Source of the DNA: Stemphylium vesicarium
Taxonomy: Eukaryota; Ascomycota; Dothideomycetes; Pleosporales; Pleosporaceae
Length of the DNA stretch: 64,000 nucleotides
Assembly: GCA_004380135.1 (NCBI GenBank)
Contig: QXCR01000090.1
Location: 56,587-120,586, forward strand
Reading direction: 5' to 3'
Part shown: in pieces, positions 43,722 through 54,382 of the stretch
Numbering within the stretch: position 1 is the first letter of the stretch
How the letters are laid out: every line of letters begins with the position of its first letter
Made by a program: the position numbers and the translations under genes
The notes under the pieces: model-generated
The model's input: the letters and a program-made list of their open reading frames with translations, nothing else
The model's database searches: none
Told to the model about the DNA's origin: nothing

Positions 43722-44984
43722 GCTTGGTTGTTGCCTGTAGCTTGCTGCATCCTCGTATCATTTAGCGTTCATCGAGGCCACGGATATAGTTCCTATTCAT
43801 TACTTATTCGTCTCACCCGCCATGACTTTCTCTGGTAACCCTCGCTTGTCGCGCAAGCATATCTTGTTCTCCGATCGCAGGCCACCAGTAACGAACACAT
43901 GATAGAGCAAACCTGCAGTAGACAAATATTTGCGATGATGCCCCATGAGAACGAAACAAATACGCAGAAAAGCCATGTCCGGCTCACATATGAACACTTA
44001 GGTGTGAAAGTGGTAGTCTCTTTCCAAGACGGTATAAGATGGGACCGATGCTCAAAATCCCAAAGCACCTATGGAATACCTACGATTTTAGTGTTCAAGT
44101 CAACTCTACGCAATCAGAAATCCGTAGCGAGTCTAGCCGACCTACGAACTGCAATGTCAAGATTTCTCGCTTTCAGCATGGTGGTCCGCAGCGTCAGCGG
44201 AAAGGGCAGTGGCAGAATGAGATCACATACGAACAACCGTGTTTACGGCCAACATGTATCAGCTGTTGGAGATGGCATCCGCATCTACTCCGGCTAGTGC
44301 AAGATGAGCCTGGTAGTGTTGAAGCACCAAACAAGAGTTCCCTGCCTGAAGATGCAGACGGTAAGACTTCGCCTACCACCGAACGGGTTGTTAGACAGGA
44401 CCGACAACGAACGACCCAAGACGTCTTCCAGGGAACACGGCAAATTATCCACCTCCCTACCCCGCTGAGTAGAACACCTGAATTCATCAACCCTGCACAG
44501 GTGAACTCACATCCAACTCTACTCAGACGACACACCGTCCGGCTAGTGTTTGCGTCTCAAGAAGGCAAGGCTAACCTCAAAGCCATGGTCCAGATGTGGG
44601 AGGGGAACAGCAAGGGCAGGGGCTTTGTCGGAACCATCGGAATCGTTCCGTGATGCAAGAAACCCCGCCCTTGCGTGGTGTCAAACAGGAAATATTATGA
44701 CACAACATACGCAATGTTTAGCATCTCCAGTAGTCAGTAGCTATACCATTAGGGAATAAGCACCATTGTTATCAGGCATTTCACGGATATACCCCACCCT
44801 TGTCAAGGCCGCCGCCTTAGTAATTCCGCCAAGCCAGCTACAGATCCCTGCATGGGCCTCGGACAGCCCACCAGAGAATGTCATATCTCAGTCATCTCCG
44901 CCCTATTGTTCATTGGGCTATATAGGTTCCCATGTCCACCCCTCCAAATGTTGGACGAGGCTCTCGCAGATTCGACTCCCCATA
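43722..44984. other. Intergenic, 1.26 kb
   Basis: A 204-codon plus ORF (44039-44653) and its antisense shadow have no domain, signal or splice partner and are not supported. The rest is the 3' flank of the phosphatase and the promoter of MoaA. Confidence 0.4.
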
Positions 44985-46361
44985 ATGGTGCATATGGCTA
45001 GGATACGGGCGGGCCCGGCCGCGCTGCGAAGAGCTGCTGGCCGTGGCGAACTCTTCTCGCGGTCGCCCATTTGCGCTATACGGACCAGAAGCATTGCGAC
45101 CAATTCAGCGATACGGGAGCCAACAAGCATACTTCCAGTGTCGATACCGCAGCGCTCCAGCGCAGAAGAGCGGAGGAAGGCAATCAAGCAGGCAAAGCCG
45201 TTCTCTGACTTTCTCACGGATACGTTCAACCGGCAGCATGACTACCTGCGCATTAGCATCACAGAGCGCTGCAATCTGCGGTGTCTGTACTGTATGCCTG
45301 AAGGTGCGCTTGAAACCCTTCTAGATAGAAACTTTAGCTAACGAGGAACAGAGGGCGTCCCACTTTCGCCGTCTGCCAACATGCTCACCACGCCCGAGAT
45401 TTTTTACCTTTCTTCGCTCTTCGTATCGCAGGGCGTCACCAAGATCCGTCTTACAGGCGGCGAACCCACCGTCCGCCGCGACATAGTCCCGCTCATGCAG
45501 CAAATCGGCAGTCTGCGCTCGAAAGGCTTACGCGAACTCGCCCTCACCACCAACGGCATATCGCTACACCGAAAGCTCGACGCAATGGTAGAGGCCGGTT
45601 TGACGGGTGTCAACTTGAGCCTGGATACCTTGGATCCCTTCCAGTTCCAGATTATGACGAGGCGCAAAGGCTTCGATGCCGTCATGAAGTCGATTGATCG
45701 CATACTGGAAATGAACAAACTGGGCGCAAATGTGAAACTCAAGGTCAATTGCGTTGTCATGCGCGGTCTAAACGAGCGCGAGATCCTGCCCTTTGTTGAA
45801 ATGGGCCGCGAAAAGGACATCGAAGTACGATTCATCGAGTACATGCCGTTTGGCGGGAACAAGTGGAGTGAGAACAAGATGATCAGCTTCCAGGAGATGT
45901 TGGACATCATAAAGACAAAATATCCTGGACTAAGGCCTGTTGCCGGACACAAGAACGACACCAGCAAGACGTACAAGGTCCCCGGCTTTGTTGGCAAGGT
46001 TGGCTTCATTACCAGCATGACCAATGACTTCTGTGGGACCTGTAATCGATTGCGCATAACGAGTGACGGCAACCTTAAAGTGTGCTTGCACGGGAACGCC
46101 GAGGTTTCCTTACGCGACGTACTGCGCCAGGGCAACAATGGCGAACCAATTGACCAGGAAGCATTTGAACGTATCAGACAAATCGAGACGGATCGCCACG
46201 ACGGTCGCCTTGGCGATGAAACGATATTGGGCTGGGGCCTAAGGGAGCGCGAACTACTCGACGTGGTCGGGGCAGCCGTGAAGCGCAAAGCGGAGAAGCA
46301 CGCCGACCTGGATGATCTTGCGAACATGGAAAACAGGCCCATGATACTAATAGGTGGGTAA
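44985..46361 (+). CDS. cnxABC: GTP 3',8-cyclase MoaA domain (molybdenum cofactor step 1)
   Basis: Exons 44985-45303 and 45352-46361 give 442 aa; the 48-bp intron joins 'CMPE' to 'EGVPLSPSANMLTT'. The N-terminus (MVHMARIRAGPAALRR, with 'IRTRSIAT' further on) looks like a mitochondrial presequence. The radical-SAM [4Fe-4S] cluster is Cys96-x3-Cys100-x2-Cys103; the substrate-side cluster is Cys334-x2-Cys337-x13-Cys351. 'RLTGGEPTVRRD' binds SAM and 'TTNGI' and 'LSLDTLD' are MoaA-typical. The protein ends in Gly441-Gly442, needed for GTP binding/activity in this family. The enzyme turns GTP into 3',8-cyclo-GTP, the substrate of MoaC encoded downstream. Two donors overlap the GG codons (see findings), so it may also be made as a fusion, as in Aspergillus cnxABC. 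Confidence 0.95.
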
Positions 46362-46676
46362 TCACCGACCCTTTCACCTTTCGTTTCATGTCATGTTATT
46401 GTGTAGCTTGCGGTGCTACCGTGGGAGCTGCATAAATGGCGTTTGTAGTGTTCGCTTTGATTGCAATTCTACATTGTGTTCTGGACATCCTCGTGTCAGA
46501 TTACATACTCGAATGATATACCCTTTGTGTTCCTATATCCTTCTCGTACTTGTGATGTACGTTGCTGACCTCGAATAGGTGATCAGCCATCCAAAAACAG
46601 AGCTCCCCGGTCGCCCTCTTCTTTCCTACGACCACAGCCTACAGGTTCAAAAGGCTCTTACGCCTCTCCCGCGAGC

Positions 46677-49241
46677 ATGGGCATGCTTTACGCTTCTATG
46701 TCGCACCTATATCCCAGCGTATTGCCGTCGAACAACGGCATTCGAGCCTTTTCAACATCGCACGCGCGTGCGTCTAGGGGCGGTCATCGGAAAGCCTTTA
46801 AAGCTCCTGAGAAAACTGTTGCTGAAAAATTGGAATATACTTGGGGCCCGGCAGGCGTACGCAGATTGAAGCGGGTTGTCGTCGACGGTCCCTGGCAAGC
46901 TCCCCTGCCAACACCCCTGGCGGAGGTACGACAAAAATATGGATTGACCGCCCCAAGATACAATACCTACTGGAGAAGGGTTGCGGAAGCCAAGCTTTTG
47001 AGTGGCAAGGGCCAAGTCTACAAGCAGGCTAACAAAGTAGCACACAGCAAGTTCCTATCGGTTTACCACGGAACTGATGGCCTGAAGCACAAGGATCTGA
47101 TGCGCGAGGTCCAATCGATTATTGATCAGGAGAGACGAGATAGGGAGCTGTTCAGTCTCGATGACGTCCTCGAGGCACAACGGCGCGAGACAGAAAGGCG
47201 AGAGACAGAGAGGCGCAAGGCAGAAATGCTTGAGGTAAAAAGGCGCAAGGCAGAAATGATTGAGGAAGAAAAGCTTGATAAAGAAGGACTAGAGGCAGAA
47301 CGACTCGAGGTAGAAGGGCTCGAGGAAGAAAGTCTTGAGGCAGAAAGGCTCAAGGAAGAAAAGCTCGAAGAACTCAAGCAGCAAGAAGCCAGTGAGACCG
47401 AAGTACCCAAGCCACATCAATCGCAGCAGTCTAAAATTGCTACCAACAACTTAAGGACATTTCTGGCGGAGGTTCAGACTCCATTACAAGGTGATCAAAA
47501 GCTAGAAGAACTAAGGCAACGAAGGCAAGAAATTCTAAAGAAGAAGCGTGCCTTGCTGAGAAACCTCGAAGAGCAAGAGGAAGAAGAAAAGAGAGCCAAG
47601 AGAGTTGTCAGAAACGACGTGCCAGAACCTCACCATCTGGACAAGGTTCTGAACCATGCACTAGACCTGCTTGATCGGAGCTTCAATGAGCAAGAACCTT
47701 CCAGAGCAGAACACGAGCCTGACAAGGTATTGCGAGTAAAGAAGGCCACGGAAACCGACGCCTTTTACCAGTGGCCAAAGGGAGCAAGCTCGATACATGT
47801 ATTAGGCGGGCAAGGGGATCAAGATGCTCCAACAGAATCGCGTCCTAAGGATGCGCTTTCGAGGCTCTTCGGCTACGAGCCTCAGTCCCGATCAGCACTA
47901 GTACAGGATATGGCAAACGACCGGCTTCAGCTACAAAATCTGAGCCTAACAACTCCTAGCACGGAAGCGGTGATCAACACCCCCTCTCCACAAAAGCCAA
48001 GCGATACGCTTCGTCTTGCTGTTCCTCCTTCCGGCATTATGCCCATCGACGAAGACCTCGTAGTCGACTTTGGGAGTTCGATACCAAAACTTCAGGCCCA
48101 GATCTACGAAATGGTGCAACGGCTCAAAGGCTCGTATCCGCGATTTGACGAGCTACCATATGAGATTTGGAAAAGCGAGAACAGGAAGACGCTGCAAACA
48201 TGGCTCAGGGTTCTAGTCACCAGATGGAAAACACGCTTTGAAGATGTTGACAAGACGGGTCAATTGGATAAGAAGGTTGTCAACAGGCAGATGCAAGATC
48301 TACTGGATTACATGGTGCGTGAGCAGGACCTGGACAATGAGGCTGCAGAACGCATGGCATTGCGATGGCATGAGATCGTAGGTCAAAGAGGATCTATGGA
48401 TTGCGAGGCTGGTGGCGTCTTAGACTGGGATGAGTTGCACGCTGGTGGCATGGGATTTCTGGCTAACGAGCCTGAGTATGACGCATCGCCGGCATCACCG
48501 CAACATCAGCAGCGAAATGATAGCGGGGCGTCTCCGGTGCCTGCAAACAGCAAGAGACCGTCCGTTTACGAAGACACGTATGAGCCGATTGCACGGAAAA
48601 TGTACTCAACATATTGCCGGCCACCACTGGATCCAGAGCTTGCGCAGCAAGTACAACCCGGGAAGCACGCAAAAGCGACATCCCATCCGCCAGCATCTCT
48701 TCCGCACCTGACATCCTCAGGATCCGCACACATGGTATCCGTTTCCGAGAAAGTCCATACCGTTCGTACTGCCATCGCTGTCGGATCAGTCTACTTCACG
48801 AATCCTACCCCACTCTCCCTAATCCGCTCAAACAGTCTGAAGAAAGGCGATGCTCTCGGCGTGTCGCGCATAGCAGGTATCATGGCGGCCAAGAAGTGTC
48901 CTGAGCTCATTCCGCTATGCCACCCAATTCCGCTCACACACGTCGGCGTCGAACTCAAGCCTTTCTCTGCTGCAGCGGAATCTTCACCTCGAACTGCACA
49001 GCACAATGACAGCGACCTCGGCCATGGGGGTGTACATATCGAAGCGAAAGTCCAATGCACAGGTCCGACGGGTGTGGAGATGGAGGCGCTTACGGCCGTC
49101 ATGGGCGCTGCACTAAGTGTTCTAGATATGTGCAAGGCTGTAGACAAGTTCCAGCGCGTGCAGGATGTTCGTGTTGTGTTGAAGGAAGGAGGAAAGAGTG
49201 GCACGTGGAGAGAAGAGGGATGGAAGAGTTGGCAGGAGTAA
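46677..49241 (+). CDS. cnxABC: MoaC (cyclic pyranopterin monophosphate synthase) domain behind a long mitochondrial-type coiled-coil region
   Basis: The 854-codon ORF ends in a full MoaC domain (residues ~684-850): 'AHMVSVSEKVHTVRTAIAVG', 'GVSRIAGIMAAKKCPELIPL', 'CHPIPLTHVGVEL' and 'EALTAVMGAALSVLDMCKAV'. MoaC converts MoaA's product to cPMP. Residues 1-33 look like a presequence with 'IRAFSTSHARAS'. Then come a basic part ('EYTWGPAGVRRLKR', 'YWRRVAEAKLLSGKG'), a pentad-repeat coiled coil (~165-245) and a helical domain near 470-585 ('FDELPYEIWKSENRKTL') of unknown family. The frame stays open upstream to 46581 behind a CTGAC...AATAG acceptor, in phase with a donor at the end of MoaA. So the product may be a separate protein starting at 46677 or the second part of a 1327-aa fusion. 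Confidence 0.88.
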   Translation: MGMLYASMSHLYPSVLPSNNGIRAFSTSHARASRGGHRKAFKAPEKTVAEKLEYTWGPAGVRRLKRVVVDGPWQAPLPTPLAEVRQKYGLTAPRYNTYWRRVAEAKLLSGKGQVYKQANKVAHSKFLSVYHGTDGLKHKDLMREVQSIIDQERRDRELFSLDDVLEAQRRETERRETERRKAEMLEVKRRKAEMIEEEKLDKEGLEAERLEVEGLEEESLEAERLKEEKLEELKQQEASETEVPKPHQSQQSKIATNNLRTFLAEVQTPLQGDQKLEELRQRRQEILKKKRALLRNLEEQEEEEKRAKRVVRNDVPEPHHLDKVLNHALDLLDRSFNEQEPSRAEHEPDKVLRVKKATETDAFYQWPKGASSIHVLGGQGDQDAPTESRPKDALSRLFGYEPQSRSALVQDMANDRLQLQNLSLTTPSTEAVINTPSPQKPSDTLRLAVPPSGIMPIDEDLVVDFGSSIPKLQAQIYEMVQRLKGSYPRFDELPYEIWKSENRKTLQTWLRVLVTRWKTRFEDVDKTGQLDKKVVNRQMQDLLDYMVREQDLDNEAAERMALRWHEIVGQRGSMDCEAGGVLDWDELHAGGMGFLANEPEYDASPASPQHQQRNDSGASPVPANSKRPSVYEDTYEPIARKMYSTYCRPPLDPELAQQVQPGKHAKATSHPPASLPHLTSSGSAHMVSVSEKVHTVRTAIAVGSVYFTNPTPLSLIRSNSLKKGDALGVSRIAGIMAAKKCPELIPLCHPIPLTHVGVELKPFSAAAESSPRTAQHNDSDLGHGGVHIEAKVQCTGPTGVEMEALTAVMGAALSVLDMCKAVDKFQRVQDVRVVLKEGGKSGTWREEGWKSWQE

Positions 49242-49601
49242 TGCGACGGTAGCAAGGGAAAAAAGGATTTGTGCAGGATTATGGTAGTAAATTCGTGGCG
49301 TAAGCTGATTTGAAGAGTTTCAAAATGTACAATATAGATATTTCCTGAGTCGCTGACATGATATAGTGCTGCGAGTACCTTTTTGGTGTATGCTTTCCCC
49401 CACACCGGCTGGCCGAGACTACCTCAGGAAGCTGTTTCTGTGTTTTCAGGGACCAGCTGCCGTACCAGCAAATTTCTTCCTTCTTATTCTCACAATGCTA
49501 CTGCTCAGCATGCAGCTTTCAGTCATGAGTAGCTACGACACCAAAGTTCTCCTCTGTCCCTCAGCCTTAGCAACACACCCAGAAGACATCCCAACCTTGT
49601 C
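49242..49601. other. Intergenic
   Basis: The 3' flank of the MoaC ORF and the promoter of the PAP2 gene. The ORF at 49366-49689 overlaps the next gene in another frame and is not supported. Confidence 0.45.
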
Positions 49602-50613
49602 ATGGTCACCACCCCGACACAACCCCGCTTTAAGCCGGGTTTTCGCAACGCTCCGCCATTTCGCGTATTCGCCCGTGAAAACTGGCTAAACATTCTCACG
49701 CAGCTCCTTTGCCTCACGGCGAGTATTCTTCTCTACACCCTCTGCCCACCCATTCTACCTCGCTATTTCCCCAACTTCGACGGGGTCGAGATGAGTGCTG
49801 CGGGCTCCAGGTACGCGCAACCCGTACGACCAGAAATCATCGGCACTTACCCCATGGCGGTGTTATCGTATGCGATACCGGCTATAGTGATGGGCGGCTT
49901 AGGGTTGTGGGTGATTCGAGACTTCTGGGACACAAACGCCGCTGTAAGCTCCTAAGACGATACTGTAAGGTATCTCAAGGTTCGTCCTCAGCCAACTAAC
50001 TGCCGTGATGCAGCTCATGGGTCTCGGCTACGCGCTCACGGTCTCTACGCTCTTCGTGGATTTGATCAAGATCTTCATCGGTGGCATCCGACCGAATTTC
50101 TACGACGTCTGCAAGCCGATTCACTTTCGAATCCCTCCTGGCGCCCATATGAGCGGGCCGTACTACGATACCGCCGATCAAGTATGCGCCAGCACCAACG
50201 AATCCAAGCTCAAAGAAGCGCAGATGAGCTTTCCTTCCGGTCACGCCTCCGGTGCTTTCGCGGGTTTTGTGTTCCTTGCGCTCTGGGTGAACGCACATTT
50301 CAAGACGCTCGGGCGCCCTAGAAGCAGTACGCTGCCACGTCGGGCAGCCGACAGCTCGCTTGAATCACCACCGAGTGCTTTCAACCCCATATCAGATCAA
50401 CACTATGGTCCGGTTGCGCACTGGAAGTTGGTTCTCTTCTCCACGCCTTGGTGTATCGCCACTCTCCTCTCGCTCTCCAAGGTCAGCGATGGCTGGCATC
50501 ATCCGGTCGATGTCTTCTGCGGCGCTGTACTCGGCACTTTTTTCGCGCTCATGGCATACAGGATGGTCTACTGGAGTATTTGGGACGCCAGGGATAACCA
50601 TGTGCCGAGGTAG
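49602..50613 (+). CDS. PAP2-family lipid phosphate phosphatase (DPP1/LPP-like)
   Basis: Exons 49602-49943 and 50014-50613 give 313 aa; the 70-bp intron (GTAAGC, CTAAC branch, TGCAG) is phase 0. Six hydrophobic helices are visible. The three-part phosphatase signature is complete: 'KIFIGGIRP' (K-x6-RP), 'PSGHAS' and 'SKVSDGWHHPVDV' (normally S-R-x5-H-x3-D; here Lys replaces Arg). Yeast Dpp1 and Lpp1 dephosphorylate diacylglycerol pyrophosphate and phosphatidate in vacuole or Golgi membranes, and the same chemistry is expected here. The N-terminus is cytosolic and basic. A Ser/Pro-rich loop of ~35 residues between the second and third motifs is longer than usual. Confidence 0.94.
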
Positions 50614-51291
50614 AGGGAGGCAGATTTCAATGCTGTGAGGGTATCCCGATCCTCACAGGAGTCATTTTGTTTTGCTTGACGGACAACGCCCCGTCACCTC
50701 ATACCCAGTGTCTCCGTATCCGTGGCTGATGCTTCTAATTTCAGCGTAAATATAAGTGTAAGTGTCATCTTATCCCACATCTAGTGTTGCGAGACCTCCG
50801 CTTTATCAGCCCGGCTTATTTCCGTCGCTCATACCAGCTTGCTAGCCGACCCGCATCCCGCCCGCCACGAAATCACCCCATTGGCCATCCTTCCTTATTC
50901 AAACCCAAATTGAGCTATTCAAACTAAAGCCAAGCCATCGCCATGCTCCAAGCCGCTACATAATTGACAGTGCTCAGGAATCCCTTTTCGACTTTGATCC
51001 TTCCTATATCGGTTCAGCAGGTGAAGAGTCGAGGTGATGTAAACCTCTCGAGGCCATTCGTTCTGGACCAGGGCAGTGAGTATGGCGTGTTTCTCTCTGT
51101 TGGGTTCTATATACAATGTGTGCATATCCGCTTGTTAGTCGGTCGCCGTCGACCCAAATACACACGCTACAACGAGGTTTTCACCTTATTAGGGCATGCT
51201 GACGGCCATCCTTCATTTGACTTTTCTTCGTTTTTGCCAATCTTGTTGTTACATATTCGTCGGCCAGTATAACGGCTGATTACCATCTACA
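50614..51291. other. Intergenic
   Basis: The 3' flank of the PAP2 gene and the promoter of the PTH11-like gene. ORFs here (50919-51272) overlap on both strands with no content. Confidence 0.45.
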
Positions 51292-52472
51292 ATGAGCATC
51301 CCTATCGAGAATGATCTCCAAATTTGGATTCCGGTTGTTTCCGGCATATCCATTGCTATATCGACTTTAGCTGTCATGTTGAGACTAGTCGCCAAATCCA
51401 TGCGCAACAAATTCGACTGCAGCGATTACTGCATCATCGCTGCGCTGGTACGTCATTCTCTTGCTCTCACTACCCCTCCTGCGCGGCGGCAAGTATCGCC
51501 CTGTGCACAAAGACCTAGTCCACCAAGTCTCCCAAGGTGACCTTTCACGCTAACACATGGTCCCATACCAGGTTATGAACCTAGCGCTCAACGCTGAGCC
51601 GATATGGCTAGTCAATTATGGCGCCCTGGGCTTCGACATCGTCACGGTATCAGAGCGCTGGAGCCCCGAATTCGCCATGGGCCTCTACAAAAGCGTCACG
51701 ATACTAGCCTTCATCTGGACCGTAACCGTCTGCCTGTCCAAAGTATCGATTTTGTTAATTTACACATACATCATACTAAACCCGTCCATGATACTCCTCT
51801 GCCGCCTCATTGGCGCACTGCTGATAGCATGGACGATATCAGGACTCATGGCTGCATCGTTTATTTGCAAACCCTTCAATCGTAATTGGGATTTGAGCAT
51901 CGATGGCGTATGTGGGGGTCAGAACAAGTTCAACTTTGCCATGGGCATGATTAATCTGATTATTGATACGGGGTTGATTGCGCTGCCCATGCCGTGGAGG
52001 AGGAAGTTCGTTGCTATGGCGTTGCTTGGCATTGGTATCACGTAAGTTCTGTTCGTACAAGCAGGCAGTATATGGTCGTACGTCTTTCTTGCTGACATTT
52101 GTGTGTTAGGGAATGGGCTATACGCTCGTACGCCAGGTACTTTTGTTACATCTTGACTGGGCAAATATGGCGCAGATACGAGCAGGCATCTTCTCGCTCC
52201 TTCTCACAGGCTTGGAAACTGCTGTTGCCATCGTGGTGGCCTGTATTCCGCTCATGCGTCCGTTATTCTCGAGATGGTCCCGCTCCGGGAGTGATAGCGA
52301 CAGGAAAGGTCGCCGTTGGGGAAGCGGAGGCAGAAGAGCGAGCATTCCTGAGCTACCATTTCCTCCAACGTGGTTTGACAGACATGACAATAGTCCGCAT
52401 GCCCTACAGGAAGACATCAAAGCCGAGCAAGCGGTAATTGTGCAGTTTTGTTCGGAAAGTGGAAGCGACTAG
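51292..52472 (+). CDS. PTH11-like fungal integral membrane protein (rhodopsin-fold), last junction out of phase
   Basis: Exon 1 51292-51447 and exon 2 51572-52041 join in phase over a 124-bp intron ('CIIAAL' to 'VMNLALNAEPIW'). Exon 3 (from 52110) continues the family pattern: 'MGYTLVRQVLLLHLDW' and 'GLETAVAIVVACIPLMRPLF', where most relatives have 'xEPxxAIxxACLPxxRPL'. About seven helices and the extracellular Cys ('FICKPFNRNWDL', 'GVCGGQNKFNFAMG') are present. However, the clear GTAAGT donor at 52042 (phase 2) and the TTAG acceptor at 52108-52109 (phase 0) differ by one base, so the joined frame shifts. Either a one-base error or lesion, or a splice site not seen. If intact, about 325 aa; the family serves in surface sensing. 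Confidence 0.75.
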
Positions 52473-52860
52473 GGGGCATCTGTATAGAAACACTGATGAT
52501 AGTGTTTGTGACAGAAGAGCTAGCCTATTCATACGCTGTTATCGCTACACGCTCTTGGTCACGTAGACTATTACTAAAAAACTCGGCAGACTTTTCTAGC
52601 TTATGAGTAAAATACGCTACATCTTTTTCCTTTTCCTTTTTCCCTTTCTCACTTGCATGCCGACGGTTGGTGCCCAATGGCTGGCCAACAACAACATCAT
52701 TACCATCACTATCATCATCACGACTCAGGTCCCATCCCAACACATCCGCCGTCCCAGGGCTGAAGGGCCCAGAAAACGCATCTAGACTACGATATCAGAC
52801 GTACGTGCCAACCGCATCTAAGCAGAGTCTAGATGTCGTTTTCCGCATCAGTATCTGCCG

Positions 52861-52930
52861 GTCAGCTAGTCAGCTAGTAAGCTAATCAGTCAGCCAGCCC
52901 CATCAGCCCAGTTAGTCAAGCCGGTAGTCA
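52861..52930. repeat. Imperfect CAGCTAGT / GTCAGC repeats
   Basis: Two near-adjacent CAGCTAGT copies followed by diverged copies (AGCTAATCAGTCAGCCAGC and similar). It is a simple minisatellite-like patch in a gene-free stretch. Confidence 0.5.
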
Positions 52931-53172
52931 GCAACACACCATCGCATACTTACCGATAGGGCTGATCTGGCCCTCCTCCTCCATATTACTAGTATCTGGC
53001 TCCATCACTTTTTCCAGACCACCACGACCACTCAGAACAAAGCGAGCGAGGAAAAAAAAGCTTGTCTCAGCTTATGCCCTTCTTTCTCCACTCAGATCCA
53101 CACCAACCTATTCGACGCCGACGCCCATGTTCCCGCTTTCTAGCGCCCCACGGTGCCACGCACACGGTGTGT

Positions 53173-53213
53173 GCATCTAGCAATCTAACATCTAAGCATC
53201 TAAGCATCTAGCA
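53173..53213. repeat. CATCTAAG tandem repeat
   Basis: Four to five copies of CATCTA(A)G in a row, with small differences. Confidence 0.55.
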
Positions 53214-54382
53214 TCATCGTGGCGGCGTCGGCGTCCCGCGTGCATCTAGATGCGCATACATATTCCCTTCGGCTTAGAATGCGCAATGCCAAGGGAGACG
53301 TGCAAAGATGTGGAGAGCTGAAAGGTCGCTGTTTGTGGAGCGAAGCGCAGTACACGCGCCTACTTTGCTCGGCTGGCTGACTGGCGGGCGGGCTGGTGCA
53401 GCTTCTTACAGACGGGTCGGTGAAAATTCCGGCGGTTTCATGTCTCTCTTTTAGAATATCTCGGCTGTGAGCTTGGAGGCTTGGGGTGTGATGAGGATAC
53501 GCCGAATTTTTGTCTTGTGGCTTGGAACGAGGGAATGCGCGGATGCGCTTTCGTGGTTGTGCATTGTGCTGCGTTGTACAACGACGGCGATGGCGCCGGC
53601 GGTGGTGGTGGTGGTGCTGTTGGTGCCGGAGTGCGCGGTGAGGCTGAGGTTTGTGGCTCTTTGGCTTGTCGAATGCACGATAGGGCGGTCTGGTAGTGTA
53701 GGCGGACTTGGCTAGACTAGAGAACATTTCCATGGTCTAGCCACGTGGCTCTTGATCATCAATGGGAATTTTATTGAAACTGTGAAAACGACATTCCGGA
53801 GACGATATGGTTAGAGGCCTTAGATTTTGTTCACTGCGTCAGGAAACACGTGCGGTGAAAAATGGGATCTGCGGTCTGAAGATGTTGATCACAGACGTCT
53901 CATCTCTTGGCCAAAGTTTATCTATTTCGATTCCACGGATCATGGGCAATTACATGCGGTGGAACTTGATGACATGATACTGGTGCTGTAAGATGTTTTG
54001 GTAATGTAATTGTCATGTTCATTAGAGCTTCTATGTAGTCCGCTGCTTAATAAAGCCTTTGAACAAAGGGAATGCAAAAGGGTATATTCGTATGAACAGT
54101 AATGAAGCTGAGACCAATGTTTCACCCCCAAACGCCTCATAATGCCATTTTGACGCACTCTGCGAATGGCGTATGCTGTGTGTAGCGCGATATGCAGAAT
54201 CTGACAGATGCTGTGATGAGTGTGTACAGCAGGTGAGGCTGTGCTGCGGACCCGCTAATCTAGAGTGGAAGGTGACCCTTGTAACGCCATTGTACCAGGA
54301 TGATGGATGAAAAGTGACGAATGTGCTGAAAAGTGTATGACTGCTAGAGAATACTAGCGATGTGCGGATGTTTGTTGTGCGC

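Larger units (their letters stand above)
52473..54382. other. Gene-free interval with short tandem repeats
   Basis: 1.9 kb without a supported gene. Contains imperfect CAGCTAGT units at 52861-52930, CATCTAAG-type units at 53173-53213 and a (GGT)n run near 53600-53625. ORFs at 53200-53733 on both strands are low-complexity products of these repeats. Confidence 0.5.

Noticed and set aside
44039..44653. 204-codon plus-strand ORF with an ATG
   Set aside because: No domain or compositional sign of a gene, no promoter motif; an overlapping antisense ORF is of similar quality. Left as unsupported.
53200..53733. Overlapping ORFs on both strands in the repeat-rich interval
   Set aside because: Products are low-complexity His/Arg or Val/Gly runs made by simple repeats.
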